From an uncultured Thiotrichaceae bacterium (GTDB lineage Bacteria; Pseudomonadota; Gammaproteobacteria; Thiotrichales; Thiotrichaceae), in assembly GCA_938038645.1 (NCBI GenBank), contig CALHTA010000235.1, positions 1-16,235 of the forward strand: DNA of 16,235 bases, written 5' to 3'. This document shows, piece after piece, positions 9,055 through 15,844 of this stretch. Positions within the stretch are counted from its first letter, which is position 1; each line of letters opens with the position of its first letter. The notes beneath the pieces were generated by a model, which was not told the origin of the DNA, made no database searches, and was given only the letters and a program-made list of their open reading frames with translations. Position numbers and translations under genes: made by a program.

Positions 9055-9990
9055 ATGAATTTTGCGGCGGTATTTCCGGGGCAGGGCTCACAATCATTGG
9101 GTATGATGAATGATTTGGCAGAGTCACATCCTTCAATTAAAGAGACTTTTCAAGAGTCTTCGGAGATTTTATCTAAAGATCTTTGGAAGATTGTTACCGA
9201 TGGGCCCGAAGAGCTGCTTAGTCAAACTGAAACGACTCAGCCCCTCATGTTGACAGCTGGCGTTGCTGTTTGGCGCTTATGGCAAGCACAGGGAGGTATT
9301 ATTCCTTCAGCAATGGCTGGACATAGCCTAGGCGAATATAGTGCATTAGTTGCTAGCGAAACAATTGACTTCCCAACAGCGGTTGCACTAGTGGCAAAAC
9401 GCTCAAGCCTTATGCAGCAAGCTGTTCCAGAAGGTGTTGGTGGGATGGCTGCTATTCTCGGCTTGACCCGAGAGCAGGTCATTGAAGGCTGTGCGTCAGC
9501 AGCAGGCGAACAAGTTGTCGAAGCGGTTAATTTTAATTCTCCCGAACAAACAGTCATTGGTGGCCACAGTGAAGCGGTAGATCGGGCGATGGAAGTGCTG
9601 GCTGAAATGGGTGCTAAGCGCACAATCAAGCTTGCGATGAGTGTGCCTTCACATTGCTCTTTATTGAAAGATATTGCTGTCGAGATGGCAGGCGCGCTTG
9701 ATTCTGCGTCTTTCCAACAATCTACTGTAGCGGTTTTTCATAATGTCAGTGCTAGTCCTAGTGATTCCGATGAAGAATGCAGAAAATCTGTCGCAGAACA
9801 GCTCTACCGTCCTGTAAAATGGGTTGATACTATCCAAGCCCTCGAATCTAATGGTGCGGATACCATTATTGAATTTGGCCCTGGTAAGGTTTTATTTGGT
9901 TTGAATCGCAGGATTAATCGCAAGCTAGGGAATTTAACCATTCACGACACCGCATCTTTCGATAAAGCACTTGCCGCAGTACAGGAATAA
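9055..9990 (+). CDS. fabD: Malonyl-CoA:ACP transacylase
   Basis: FabD moves the malonyl group from CoA to acyl carrier protein, supplying the extender unit for type II fatty acid synthesis in the cytoplasm. From the ATG at 9055 the protein is 311 residues (E. coli 309). It starts with the conserved AVFPGQGSQ oxyanion segment. The nucleophile is Ser91 in GHSLG, Arg116 binds the malonyl carboxylate, and His200 in VPSHC completes the catalytic pair. An in-frame TTG at 9037 would add six residues, but AGGTG eight bases before the ATG and homology support the later start. fabG begins six bases after the stop. The plsX-fabH genes that usually precede fabD are absent; infA is upstream on the other strand. 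Confidence 0.97.
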   Translation: MNFAAVFPGQGSQSLGMMNDLAESHPSIKETFQESSEILSKDLWKIVTDGPEELLSQTETTQPLMLTAGVAVWRLWQAQGGIIPSAMAGHSLGEYSALVASETIDFPTAVALVAKRSSLMQQAVPEGVGGMAAILGLTREQVIEGCASAAGEQVVEAVNFNSPEQTVIGGHSEAVDRAMEVLAEMGAKRTIKLAMSVPSHCSLLKDIAVEMAGALDSASFQQSTVAVFHNVSASPSDSDEECRKSVAEQLYRPVKWVDTIQALESNGADTIIEFGPGKVLFGLNRRINRKLGNLTIHDTASFDKALAAVQE

Positions 9991-9996
9991 TACACT

Positions 9997-10752
9997 ATGA
10001 ATTTTGATACTATGCTAAACGATAAAGTCGTGTTAGTGACAGGCGCTAGTCGAGGTATTGGTCGGTCGATTGCTGAAACCTTAGGACAGTCAGGAGCGAC
10101 AGTCATTGGTACGGCAACTTCAGATAGTGGTGCTGAAGCAATTTCAGCTTACTTTCAAGAAACGGGCGTTAAAGGGTGCGGTAAGAAACTTAATGTTGCT
10201 GATCCTGATTCTGTCGCCTCTGTATTAAAAGATATTACCTCAGAATTTGGCACTATTGAGATATTGGTCAACAATGCGGGCATCACGCGTGATAATTTAT
10301 TAATGCGTATGAAAGACGATGAATGGGACGACATAATCAATACTAATTTAAGTTCTGTGTTTCGCTTAAGTAAGGCATGTATGCGTGGCATGATGAAGGC
10401 ACGTTCAGGTCGTATTATTTCAATTGCTTCGGTCGTTGGTGCTACGGGCAACCCTGGACAATGTAATTATGCTGCTGCTAAAGCGGGCATCGTAGGCTTC
10501 TCAAAATCGCTGGCGCGTGAAGTAGGGTCAAGAGGCATTACAGTTAATGTCGTCGCTCCAGGCTTTATTGATACGGATATGACAAAGGCATTGTCTGATG
10601 ATCAAAGACAGTCAATGGCCTCAACTATTCCATTGGGTGACCTTGGTCAACCAAAAGACATTGCTAATGCCGTATTGTTTTTGGCGTCAGAAATGGGTAG
10701 CTATGTGACAGGTGAGACCCTGCACATTAACGGTGGTATGCACATGGCGTAA
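9997..10752 (+). CDS. fabG: 3-oxoacyl-ACP reductase
   Basis: FabG performs the first reduction of each elongation cycle, converting 3-oxoacyl-ACP to 3-hydroxyacyl-ACP with NADPH. The 251-residue short-chain dehydrogenase has the Rossmann motif TGASRGIG at residues 15-22, NNAG at 92-95, and the catalytic tetrad Asn117, Ser145, Tyr158 and Lys162. The C-terminal GETLHINGGMHM matches the family. The ATG at 9997 is preferred because AGGA lies upstream in the end of fabD and the MNF start resembles E. coli FabG. An in-frame ATG at 10012 would remove five residues and has no ribosome-binding site. It is six bases after fabD and clearly in the same operon. Confidence 0.97.
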   Translation: MNFDTMLNDKVVLVTGASRGIGRSIAETLGQSGATVIGTATSDSGAEAISAYFQETGVKGCGKKLNVADPDSVASVLKDITSEFGTIEILVNNAGITRDNLLMRMKDDEWDDIINTNLSSVFRLSKACMRGMMKARSGRIISIASVVGATGNPGQCNYAAAKAGIVGFSKSLAREVGSRGITVNVVAPGFIDTDMTKALSDDQRQSMASTIPLGDLGQPKDIANAVLFLASEMGSYVTGETLHINGGMHMA

Positions 10753-10762
10753 TGCCAATTGC

Positions 10763-10801
10763 TTTATACTCGCATACTTGATTTATACTATAATAGTATG
10801 C
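10763..10801 (+). promoter_or_regulatory. Probable acpP promoter region with direct and inverted repeats
   Basis: The 83-base gap between fabG and acpP contains a consensus TATAAT at 10789-10794. TTTATACT occurs twice (10763-10770 and 10782-10789), 19 bases apart. An inverted pair GCATACT (10772-10778) and AGTATGC (10795-10801) brackets the -10 hexamer. No strong -35 is apparent. I infer a separate acpP promoter, possibly with an operator. Confidence 0.45.
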
Positions 10802-10835
10802 ATATTATGTTTTTTATATTAGAGGAAAAAATATC

Positions 10836-11072
10836 ATGAGTGATATTGAAAAGCGCGTTAAAGATGTTGTTGTTGAGCAGTTAGGTGTTGATGAAGCAGA
10901 AGTAGTAAATACTGCCTCTTTCGTTGATGATCTTGGCGCGGATTCACTTGATACTGTCGAGCTCGTTATGGCGCTTGAAGAAGAGTTTGGTACTGAAATC
11001 CCAGACGAAGAAGCTGAAAAAATTACAACAGTTCAGCTAGCGATTGATTACGTTAAGTCGAATCAAGCTTAA
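10836..11072 (+). CDS. acpP: Acyl carrier protein
   Basis: ACP carries growing acyl chains on a 4'-phosphopantetheine arm and feeds fatty acid, phospholipid and lipid A synthesis. The 78-residue acidic protein has the attachment serine at Ser37 in the invariant GADSLD motif. Its second half ([27 protein letters not shown]) is nearly identical to E. coli AcpP; that stretch covers helix II, the docking surface for partner enzymes, and helix III. AGAGGA upstream of the ATG is a strong ribosome-binding site. It has its own promoter-like region and is followed within 13 bases by a terminator hairpin. This fits the known need for far more ACP than of the flanking enzymes. Confidence 0.98.
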   Translation: MSDIEKRVKDVVVEQLGVDEAEVVNTASFVDDLGADSLDTVELVMALEEEFGTEIPDEEAEKITTVQLAIDYVKSNQA

Positions 11073-11084
11073 TTAAGGATTTAT

Positions 11085-11115
11085 AAAACCGCAGCCATAT
11101 TTAAGCTGCGGTTTT
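11085..11115 (+). terminator. Terminator or attenuator hairpin after acpP
   Basis: AAAACCGCAGC (11085-11095) pairs perfectly with GCTGCGGTTTT (11105-11115) around a nine-base loop. The T-run is only four long, so it probably terminates part of the transcription and lets some reach fabF. It may also protect a short acpP mRNA from 3' exonucleases. Confidence 0.75.
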
Positions 11116-11128
11116 CATAGTCTGACGG

Positions 11129-11175
11129 AACAGAAATATCAATTTCTGTTAAAAATCTTAACCAAGTTTTTGGTT
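11129..11175 (+). other. Two further hairpins in the fabF leader
   Basis: AACAGAAAT (11129-11137) pairs with ATTTCTGTT (11142-11150) around ATCA. AACCAA (11160-11165) pairs with TTGGTT (11170-11175) around GTTT. Neither is followed by a T-run, so they are not ordinary terminators. They lie between the acpP terminator and the fabF ribosome-binding site. The stems are AT-rich and the second is short, so their biological role is uncertain. Confidence 0.4.
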
Positions 11176-11201
11176 ACTAAAATAATGAAAGGTTTCTCAT
11201 T

Positions 11202-12446
11202 GTGTCTAAACGTCGTGTAGTTGTTACCGGTCTGGGTATCGTTTCACCTGTAGGTTCTAAAATTGAAGCTGCGTGGAAAAATATCACGGAGGGTCAAAGT
11301 GGAATTGATTTTATCAGTCCTGATTTATTTGACGCTAGTGAGTTCAGTGTGAGAATCGCTGGAAACGTCACAGATTTTGATGCTAATGAATACATAAAAC
11401 CTAAAGATCAACGTAAAATGGATCCGTTTATCCATTATGGCATTGGTGCTGGTACGGATGCATTACATGACTCGGGCATCGAAGTTACTGAAGCGAATGC
11501 AGAAAGCATTGGTGTGATAGTTGGCTCGGGCATTGGTGGTATCGGTACCATCGAGAAAAATTACGAAGCCTTTATGAAAGGTGGCGCGAGGAAAATCTCT
11601 CCTTTCTTTGTGCCTAGTAGTATCGTCAACATGGTGGCAGGAAACCTGTCTATCATGCACGGTTTAAAAAATCACAATATGTCTCCAGTTTCAGCGTGTG
11701 CAACAGCGACTCACAGTATCGGTGACGCAGCACGCATGATCAGCTATGGAGATGCGGACGTCATGCTAGCCGGTGGCGCTGAAATGGCGACTACGCCATT
11801 GGGTATCGGTGGATTTGCTGCGGCACGTGCACTGTCAACCAGAAATGACGACCCAGCGGCAGCGAGCCGCCCATGGGACAAAGATCGTGATGGTTTTGTG
11901 CTAGGAGATGGCGCAGGCGTTTTATTGTTGGAAGAATATGAAACGGCCAAAGCTCGTGGTGCAGAAATTTATTGTGAGCTGGTTGGTTTTGGCATGAGCA
12001 GCGATGCATATCACATGACTTCTCCTTCACAGAATGGTGAAGGCGCGGCGCGCTGCATGAAGAATGCATTGAAAGATGCCGGTATCAATGCAGAAGATAT
12101 TGACTATATCAATGCGCACGGGACATCGACACCTGCGGGTGACGTTGCTGAAACAATGGCTCTGAAGTTGGCTATGGGCAATCACGCAAGCAAGGTGGCG
12201 GTTAGCTCAACTAAATCTATGACAGGTCACCTGTTAGGTGCTGCGGGAGGTATTGAGGCTGTATTTAGTGTACTTGCCATTCGTGACCAAATCCTTCCAC
12301 CAACGATTAACTTAGAGAATCCGGATCCGGAATGTGATCTTGATTATGTCGCTAACGTTGCACGTAATGCCCCAGTTGAATATGCGATGAGCAATTCATT
12401 TGGTTTTGGCGGCACAAACGGAACGTTAATCTTCAAGAAAATTTGA
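11202..12446 (+). CDS. fabF: 3-oxoacyl-ACP synthase II
   Basis: FabF condenses malonyl-ACP with acyl-ACP to elongate fatty acids and, in E. coli, controls the cis-vaccenate step. The 414 residues compare with 413 in E. coli. The thiolase-fold catalytic triad is Cys166 (in [12 protein letters not shown]), His306 (in [11 protein letters not shown]) and His343 (in [14 protein letters not shown]), with Lys338 also conserved. The C-terminal [10 protein letters not shown] loop is intact. Translation starts at GTG; an AAAGG site nine bases upstream and alignment of the N-terminal RRVVVTGLG with the family support it. It is separated from acpP by a terminator and hairpins. A TAAAAT at 11178-11183 might serve as a weak local -10. 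mltG follows after 32 bases; pabC is missing. Confidence 0.97.
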   Translation: MSKRRVVVTGLGIVSPVGSKIEAAWKNITEGQSGIDFISPDLFDASEFSVRIAGNVTDFDANEYIKPKDQRKMDPFIHYGIGAGTDALHDSGIEVTEANAESIGVIVGSGIGGIGTIEKNYEAFMKGGARKISPFFVPSSIVNMVAGNLSIMHGLKNHNMSPVSACATATHSIGDAARMISYGDADVMLAGGAEMATTPLGIGGFAAARALSTRNDDPAAASRPWDKDRDGFVLGDGAGVLLLEEYETAKARGAEIYCELVGFGMSSDAYHMTSPSQNGEGAARCMKNALKDAGINAEDIDYINAHGTSTPAGDVAETMALKLAMGNHASKVAVSSTKSMTGHLLGAAGGIEAVFSVLAIRDQILPPTINLENPDPECDLDYVANVARNAPVEYAMSNSFGFGGTNGTLIFKKI

Positions 12447-12478
12447 TCCTAACAAGATCCTGAACACAGGGCTGAGCA

Positions 12479-13510
12479 ATGAAAACAGTTTTATCTACCT
12501 TATTTTTATTACTGTTGCTCTCAGCGGCTGGGATTGGTGGGTTTGGTTTTTTGCAGTATGAGAAGTTCACTAAGCAACAGGTGAGCGACACTGCGCCATC
12601 TACTTTTGAGATAAAAAAAGGCAGCAACTTTAAGCGAGTTGCTGCCGAGCTTGAGTCTGCAAATATTATTAAGCCAGCTTGGCAGTTTCGATTATTAGCC
12701 AAATTCAAAAAGCAGGAAAACAAAATCAAAGCGGGTGAATTTGCTATTGATCCTGGCATGACCGCTCAGGATCTCCTAGACCGATTTGTTTCTGGAAAAA
12801 CCTTGAGCTATAACAGCAGTATTGTTGAAGGTTACACGTACAAAGACTTGGTCAAAAAAATCAAAAATGATCCTAATCTAGTTCAAACACTGACTGATGA
12901 CGATTATGCCGATATTATGAATAAGATCGGTTCTCCCTATAAAAAACCAGAAGGTTGGTTTTTCCCGGATACTTATAACTACCCACGTGGCACGACTGAT
13001 TTAGATTTTCTAAAACGTAGCCATAAAGCAATGCAAGCGTATCTTGAGAAAGCTTGGGCGGAACGCGATAAGTCAATCCCTTTAAAAAAGCCTTATGACG
13101 CACTCATTCTTGCCTCTATCGTTGAGAAAGAAACCGGTGTGCCTGAGGAGCGCCCACTTATTGCCCAAGTTTTTCATAATCGTTTAAATAAAGGCATGAT
13201 GCTGCAAACCGACCCAACCATTATTTATGGTATGGGTGAGCGTTTTAAAGGCAATATCAGAAAATCGGATTTGAGACGCGATAATCCCTTCAATACTTAT
13301 ACAAGGACGGGCCTAACGCCTACTCCTATCGCCACGCCAAGTGCCGAGGCAATCAAGGCGGTATTACACCCCGAGGCTTCTAAGGCGCTTTATTTCGTCG
13401 CGAGAGGTGATGGAACCTCACAGTTCTCGAATACGTACCGAGAGCACAAGAGGGCGGTAGTAAAATACCAGCTGCGTGGAAATGCCAAAAAATATACAGG
13501 TGATAAATGA
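12479..13510 (+). CDS. mltG: Endolytic murein transglycosylase
   Basis: MltG (YceG) is an inner-membrane lytic transglycosylase that cleaves nascent glycan strands and is thought to set their length. The 343-residue protein has one N-terminal membrane anchor (about residues 4-25, Leu-rich, positive end inside), a small LysM-like domain (about 40-110), and the YceG catalytic domain. The catalytic glutamate is Glu218 in the ASIVEKET motif, the same number as in E. coli. Other family marks include GWFFPDTY, FHNRL, MLQTDPTIIYG and TPTPIATPS. AGGG precedes the ATG by a suitable distance. Its stop overlaps the tmk start in ATGA. In E. coli and Pseudomonas pabC lies between fabF and this gene; here it does not. 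Confidence 0.96.
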   Translation: MKTVLSTLFLLLLLSAAGIGGFGFLQYEKFTKQQVSDTAPSTFEIKKGSNFKRVAAELESANIIKPAWQFRLLAKFKKQENKIKAGEFAIDPGMTAQDLLDRFVSGKTLSYNSSIVEGYTYKDLVKKIKNDPNLVQTLTDDDYADIMNKIGSPYKKPEGWFFPDTYNYPRGTTDLDFLKRSHKAMQAYLEKAWAERDKSIPLKKPYDALILASIVEKETGVPEERPLIAQVFHNRLNKGMMLQTDPTIIYGMGERFKGNIRKSDLRRDNPFNTYTRTGLTPTPIATPSAEAIKAVLHPEASKALYFVARGDGTSQFSNTYREHKRAVVKYQLRGNAKKYTGDK

Positions 13511-14148
13511 GTAACAACCGTGGGTTGTTTCTTACCTTCGAAGGCATAGAGGGCGCAGGCAAGAGTAGCAATCTAGACTATGCAAAAGCCATCATCGAGG
13601 CTTCAGGAAAAAAGGTAACTGTCAGCAGAGAGCCTGGTGGCACTGAAGTCGGTGAGAAAATTAGAGCGGTCTTATTAGATCCTAATTTACCAGCAATGCA
13701 TGCAGATACAGAGTTATTATTAATGTTTGCATCTAGAGCAGAGCATTATCAAAACAAAATTTTACCTGCTTTAAATGCTGGCAATTGGGTGCTTTGTGAC
13801 CGCTTTACCGATGCCAGTTTTGCCTATCAAGGTGGTGGTCGCAATATTGATGTGAATCGTATTGCGGCTTTGGAAGCATGGGCTTTAGGAAACTTCAAAG
13901 CAGATAAAACATTTTTGTTTGATCTACCGGTGAGTGTGGGTTTATCAAGAGCTAAGGCGAGAAGCGAAGCAGATCGCATTGAGCAAGAAGAGTCTGATTT
14001 TTTTGAGCGTATTCGCAATAGTTATTTGATGAGAGCAATAGTCGAACCCAATCGGTTTTGTGTGATAGATGCAAGCCAAACGATGGAAGGGGTTCGGGGC
14101 CAAGTTGAACGAGCTGTTGAAGAATTGATTTTGAAACGAATTGAATGA
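13507..14148 (+). CDS. tmk: Thymidylate kinase
   Basis: Tmk phosphorylates dTMP to dTDP with ATP, the essential step leading to dTTP. The 213-residue protein starts with the P-loop GIEGAGKS (residues 13-20). It then has the REPGGTEVGE segment, the DRFTDASFAYQGGGR substrate-binding motif, and a LID region (ARSEADRIEQEESDFFERIR) that carries arginine as in E. coli-type enzymes. Length matches the E. coli protein. Its ATG overlaps the mltG stop and its stop overlaps the holB start, each in ATGA, so translation is probably coupled through the three genes. Confidence 0.97.
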   Translation: MSNNRGLFLTFEGIEGAGKSSNLDYAKAIIEASGKKVTVSREPGGTEVGEKIRAVLLDPNLPAMHADTELLLMFASRAEHYQNKILPALNAGNWVLCDRFTDASFAYQGGGRNIDVNRIAALEAWALGNFKADKTFLFDLPVSVGLSRAKARSEADRIEQEESDFFERIRNSYLMRAIVEPNRFCVIDASQTMEGVRGQVERAVEELILKRIE

Positions 14149-15116
14149 TTTATTCATGGCAACAAGGTAGTTGGGATACGCTTTCTCAGGGGCGGAGAAA
14201 CAACCATATGCCTCATGCTTTGCTTTTAGCTGGCCCTGAATTTTGCGGTAAATATGATTTTGCACGGGCCTTAGCAAAATCATTACTTTGCGAAAAAAGA
14301 GACGTTAATACACAAGCAGCCTGTAATGATTGTAAAAGCTGTAGTTTGTTTGAAGCGGATTCACACCCTGATTTTAGCGCTGTACAGCTCGCTGAAAAGA
14401 AATCGCAAATTGTTGTCGATCAAATTCGCAAGCTTAATGAGTTTGTCTACTTAAGTAGAAGCTATGAGGGTAGCCGCGTTGTGATTATTGCCCCCGTGGA
14501 GCGCTTAAACATCAATGCGGCTAATAGCTTATTAAAAACTTTAGAAGAACCCCCTGAGAAGACAGTGTTAATTTTGGTTAGCTCTAATCCTTCTCAGTTA
14601 ATTCCGACGATACGCAGCCGCTGTCAGGTATTGCACTTACCCCAACCGACGCTTCAGCAAGCAACTGAGTGGCTAAGTACGCAAACCATTGAAAACTCCC
14701 CAGATGAACTGTTGGCTGCAGCTGGCGGTAAGCCTATGCTGGCAAAGCAACTTGACGAGGGTGAACGGTTAGCCACGAGAAAAGAGCTTGCCACAGATAT
14801 ACTGAAGCTGCTTCGTGGAAACCATTCCCTAACAAATGTTGCTAAGAAGTGGGAGAAAACGCCTAAAGCAGATTTATTGGATTGGCAACTGCAATGGGTT
14901 CAAGCAATGATTAAGTCCCAATATCAATCCGATGATGCACCCCGTGATACGATTAGTCCTCATCTTCACCGTTTAATGAAACACTCCATAAGCAGTCTGT
15001 GGGAATTACATGATGGCTTAGTTGAGCTTAAATCACATGTCCATACGTCGCTAAGTCCTCTGCTGTTTACAGAGAATATGTTAATTTTATGGAATAACCA
15101 GTCCAGATCACACTGA
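14145..15116 (+). CDS. holB: DNA polymerase III subunit delta'
   Basis: Delta' is the non-ATP-binding stator of the clamp loader that opens and loads the beta clamp. The 323 residues are close to E. coli HolB (334). The P-loop position reads GPEFCGKY, keeping Gly-Lys but losing the Ser/Thr, in line with a subunit that does not hydrolyse ATP. The zinc module uses Cys49, Cys60, Cys63 and Cys66, and the SRC sensor motif is at 158-160, supplying the arginine finger to the neighbouring subunit. NAANSLLKTLEEPP is the family hallmark. It overlaps tmk by four bases. The order tmk-holB-pilZ is the one known from Pseudomonas. Confidence 0.95.
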   Translation: MIYSWQQGSWDTLSQGRRNNHMPHALLLAGPEFCGKYDFARALAKSLLCEKRDVNTQAACNDCKSCSLFEADSHPDFSAVQLAEKKSQIVVDQIRKLNEFVYLSRSYEGSRVVIIAPVERLNINAANSLLKTLEEPPEKTVLILVSSNPSQLIPTIRSRCQVLHLPQPTLQQATEWLSTQTIENSPDELLAAAGGKPMLAKQLDEGERLATRKELATDILKLLRGNHSLTNVAKKWEKTPKADLLDWQLQWVQAMIKSQYQSDDAPRDTISPHLHRLMKHSISSLWELHDGLVELKSHVHTSLSPLLFTENMLILWNNQSRSH

Positions 15117-15158
15117 TACAGAAATAATAAAAAATATAAACGTCAGGCGTAATAAACG

Positions 15159-15503
15159 ATGGAAGAAAAACAAGCGGTAAGAAATGTCATACCTGTTAGT
15201 TTAAAAGACAAAACAGCCCTTCATGCAAACTATATGCCGTTTATAAAAGGCGGTGGGTTGTATGCTGCAACGGACAAAAAATTCAGCCTCGGAGATGCAG
15301 TGATATTGTCTGTTCAAATTGCCTCAGTATCAAAAAAGTTTGCCGTCACTGGCAAGGTTGTTTGGATGTCACCTCAGCAAGCGGCAGGTGCACAAGGTGT
15401 TGGTGTTCAATTTACAGGCAGAACCGCCGATAATGTAAGAATGACTTTAGAGGCAATTCTTGGTGAGTTAGCTTCTAAACCCTCTATTTATCATACCTAC
15501 TAA
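15159..15503 (+). CDS. pilZ: Type IV pilus PilZ protein (PilZ domain without c-di-GMP motif)
   Basis: The 114-residue protein is a single PilZ domain of the type IV pilus assembly kind, close in length to P. aeruginosa PilZ (118) and in the same place, directly after holB. In that organism PilZ acts with FimX and the PilB ATPase in pilus extension and does not itself bind c-di-GMP. This protein also lacks the RxxxR and D/NxSxxG ligand motifs: the equivalent of the second reads IKGGGLYAAT. The segment FAVTGKVVWMSP followed by QGVGVQFTG is the typical beta-barrel core. The gap from holB is 42 AT-rich bases with AGGCG before the ATG. Its stop overlaps the stop of the convergent gene by four bases. 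Confidence 0.88.
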   Translation: MEEKQAVRNVIPVSLKDKTALHANYMPFIKGGGLYAATDKKFSLGDAVILSVQIASVSKKFAVTGKVVWMSPQQAAGAQGVGVQFTGRTADNVRMTLEAILGELASKPSIYHTY

Positions 15504-15520
15504 TCTGGCCCCCAAATTAG
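15500..15520. other. Hairpin at the overlapping pilZ/ATL stop codons
   Basis: CTAAT (15500-15504) pairs with ATTAG (15516-15520); after one C-A mismatch TGG (15506-15508) pairs with CCA (15512-15514) around a CCC loop. There is no T-run on either side, so it is not a classical terminator. It lies inside the end of the ATL gene and covers both stop codons. Confidence 0.35.
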
Positions 15521-15841
15521 TGCATCTAAATCATCAGGCGATTCTGGTTCCGCAATAATTACCTTGCCCTTTAAAACAACTATACCTTCTTTCATTAGTA
15601 AGTCTTTTTGGGTAATAAACGCTTGGCTATCTGAAGAGAAAGCCAAGCTGCGATCTGATCTAACCACACGATGCCAGGGTAATTTTTTATCAGATCGACT
15701 CATTGCTTTACTGACCATTCTGGCGTGGCGAGGGTAACCAGCTGCTTTTGCTATCTCGCCATAGGCCATTACTTGACCTATAGGGATATTGCTAACAATT
15801 TTACAAACTGCCTCGTCAAATTGCGCCTGAAATAAACTCAC
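15500..15841 (-). CDS. Alkyltransferase-like protein (ATL, Trp in place of the active-site Cys)
   Basis: The 113-residue product is the C-terminal-type domain of the O6-alkylguanine-DNA alkyltransferase family. The motif that is normally PCHR reads Pro55-Trp56-His57-Arg58, so it cannot accept alkyl groups and belongs to the ATL (YbaZ/Atl1) group. ATLs bind O6-alkylguanine in DNA and are thought to flag it for nucleotide excision repair. The nucleotide-flipping tyrosine (Tyr27 in VMAYGEIA) and the arginine finger (Arg41) are in the expected places. Translation starts at GTG; no internal ATG leaves the domain whole, and GGGA lies upstream in the end of the preceding gene, three bases away. Its TAG overlaps the pilZ stop on the other strand. 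Confidence 0.92.
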   Translation of the reverse strand: MSLFQAQFDEAVCKIVSNIPIGQVMAYGEIAKAAGYPRHARMVSKAMSRSDKKLPWHRVVRSDRSLAFSSDSQAFITQKDLLMKEGIVVLKGKVIIAEPESPDDLDALIWGPD

Positions 15842-15844
15842 TAA

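Noticed and set aside
9237..9629. 130-codon open frame on the minus strand inside fabD
   Set aside because: It lies wholly within a strongly conserved gene on the other strand, has low-complexity Ser/Ala/Thr composition and no ribosome-binding site or family resemblance.
10745..10757. TGGC/GCCA hairpin over the fabG stop codon
   Set aside because: It has a four-pair stem and no T-run; it is not enough for a terminator.
12433..12759. 108-codon minus-strand frame at the start of mltG
   Set aside because: It is the mirror of the mltG signal anchor and LysM-like region, with no independent support.
14231..14254. Possible ATP-binding P-loop in holB
   Set aside because: GPEFCGKY lacks the Ser/Thr after Lys; delta' subunits are known not to bind ATP productively, so this is a degenerate remnant and not an unusual feature.
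13945..14283. 112-codon minus-strand frame spanning the tmk/holB junction
   Set aside because: It is antisense to two well-supported overlapping genes, and its translation looks like no protein family.
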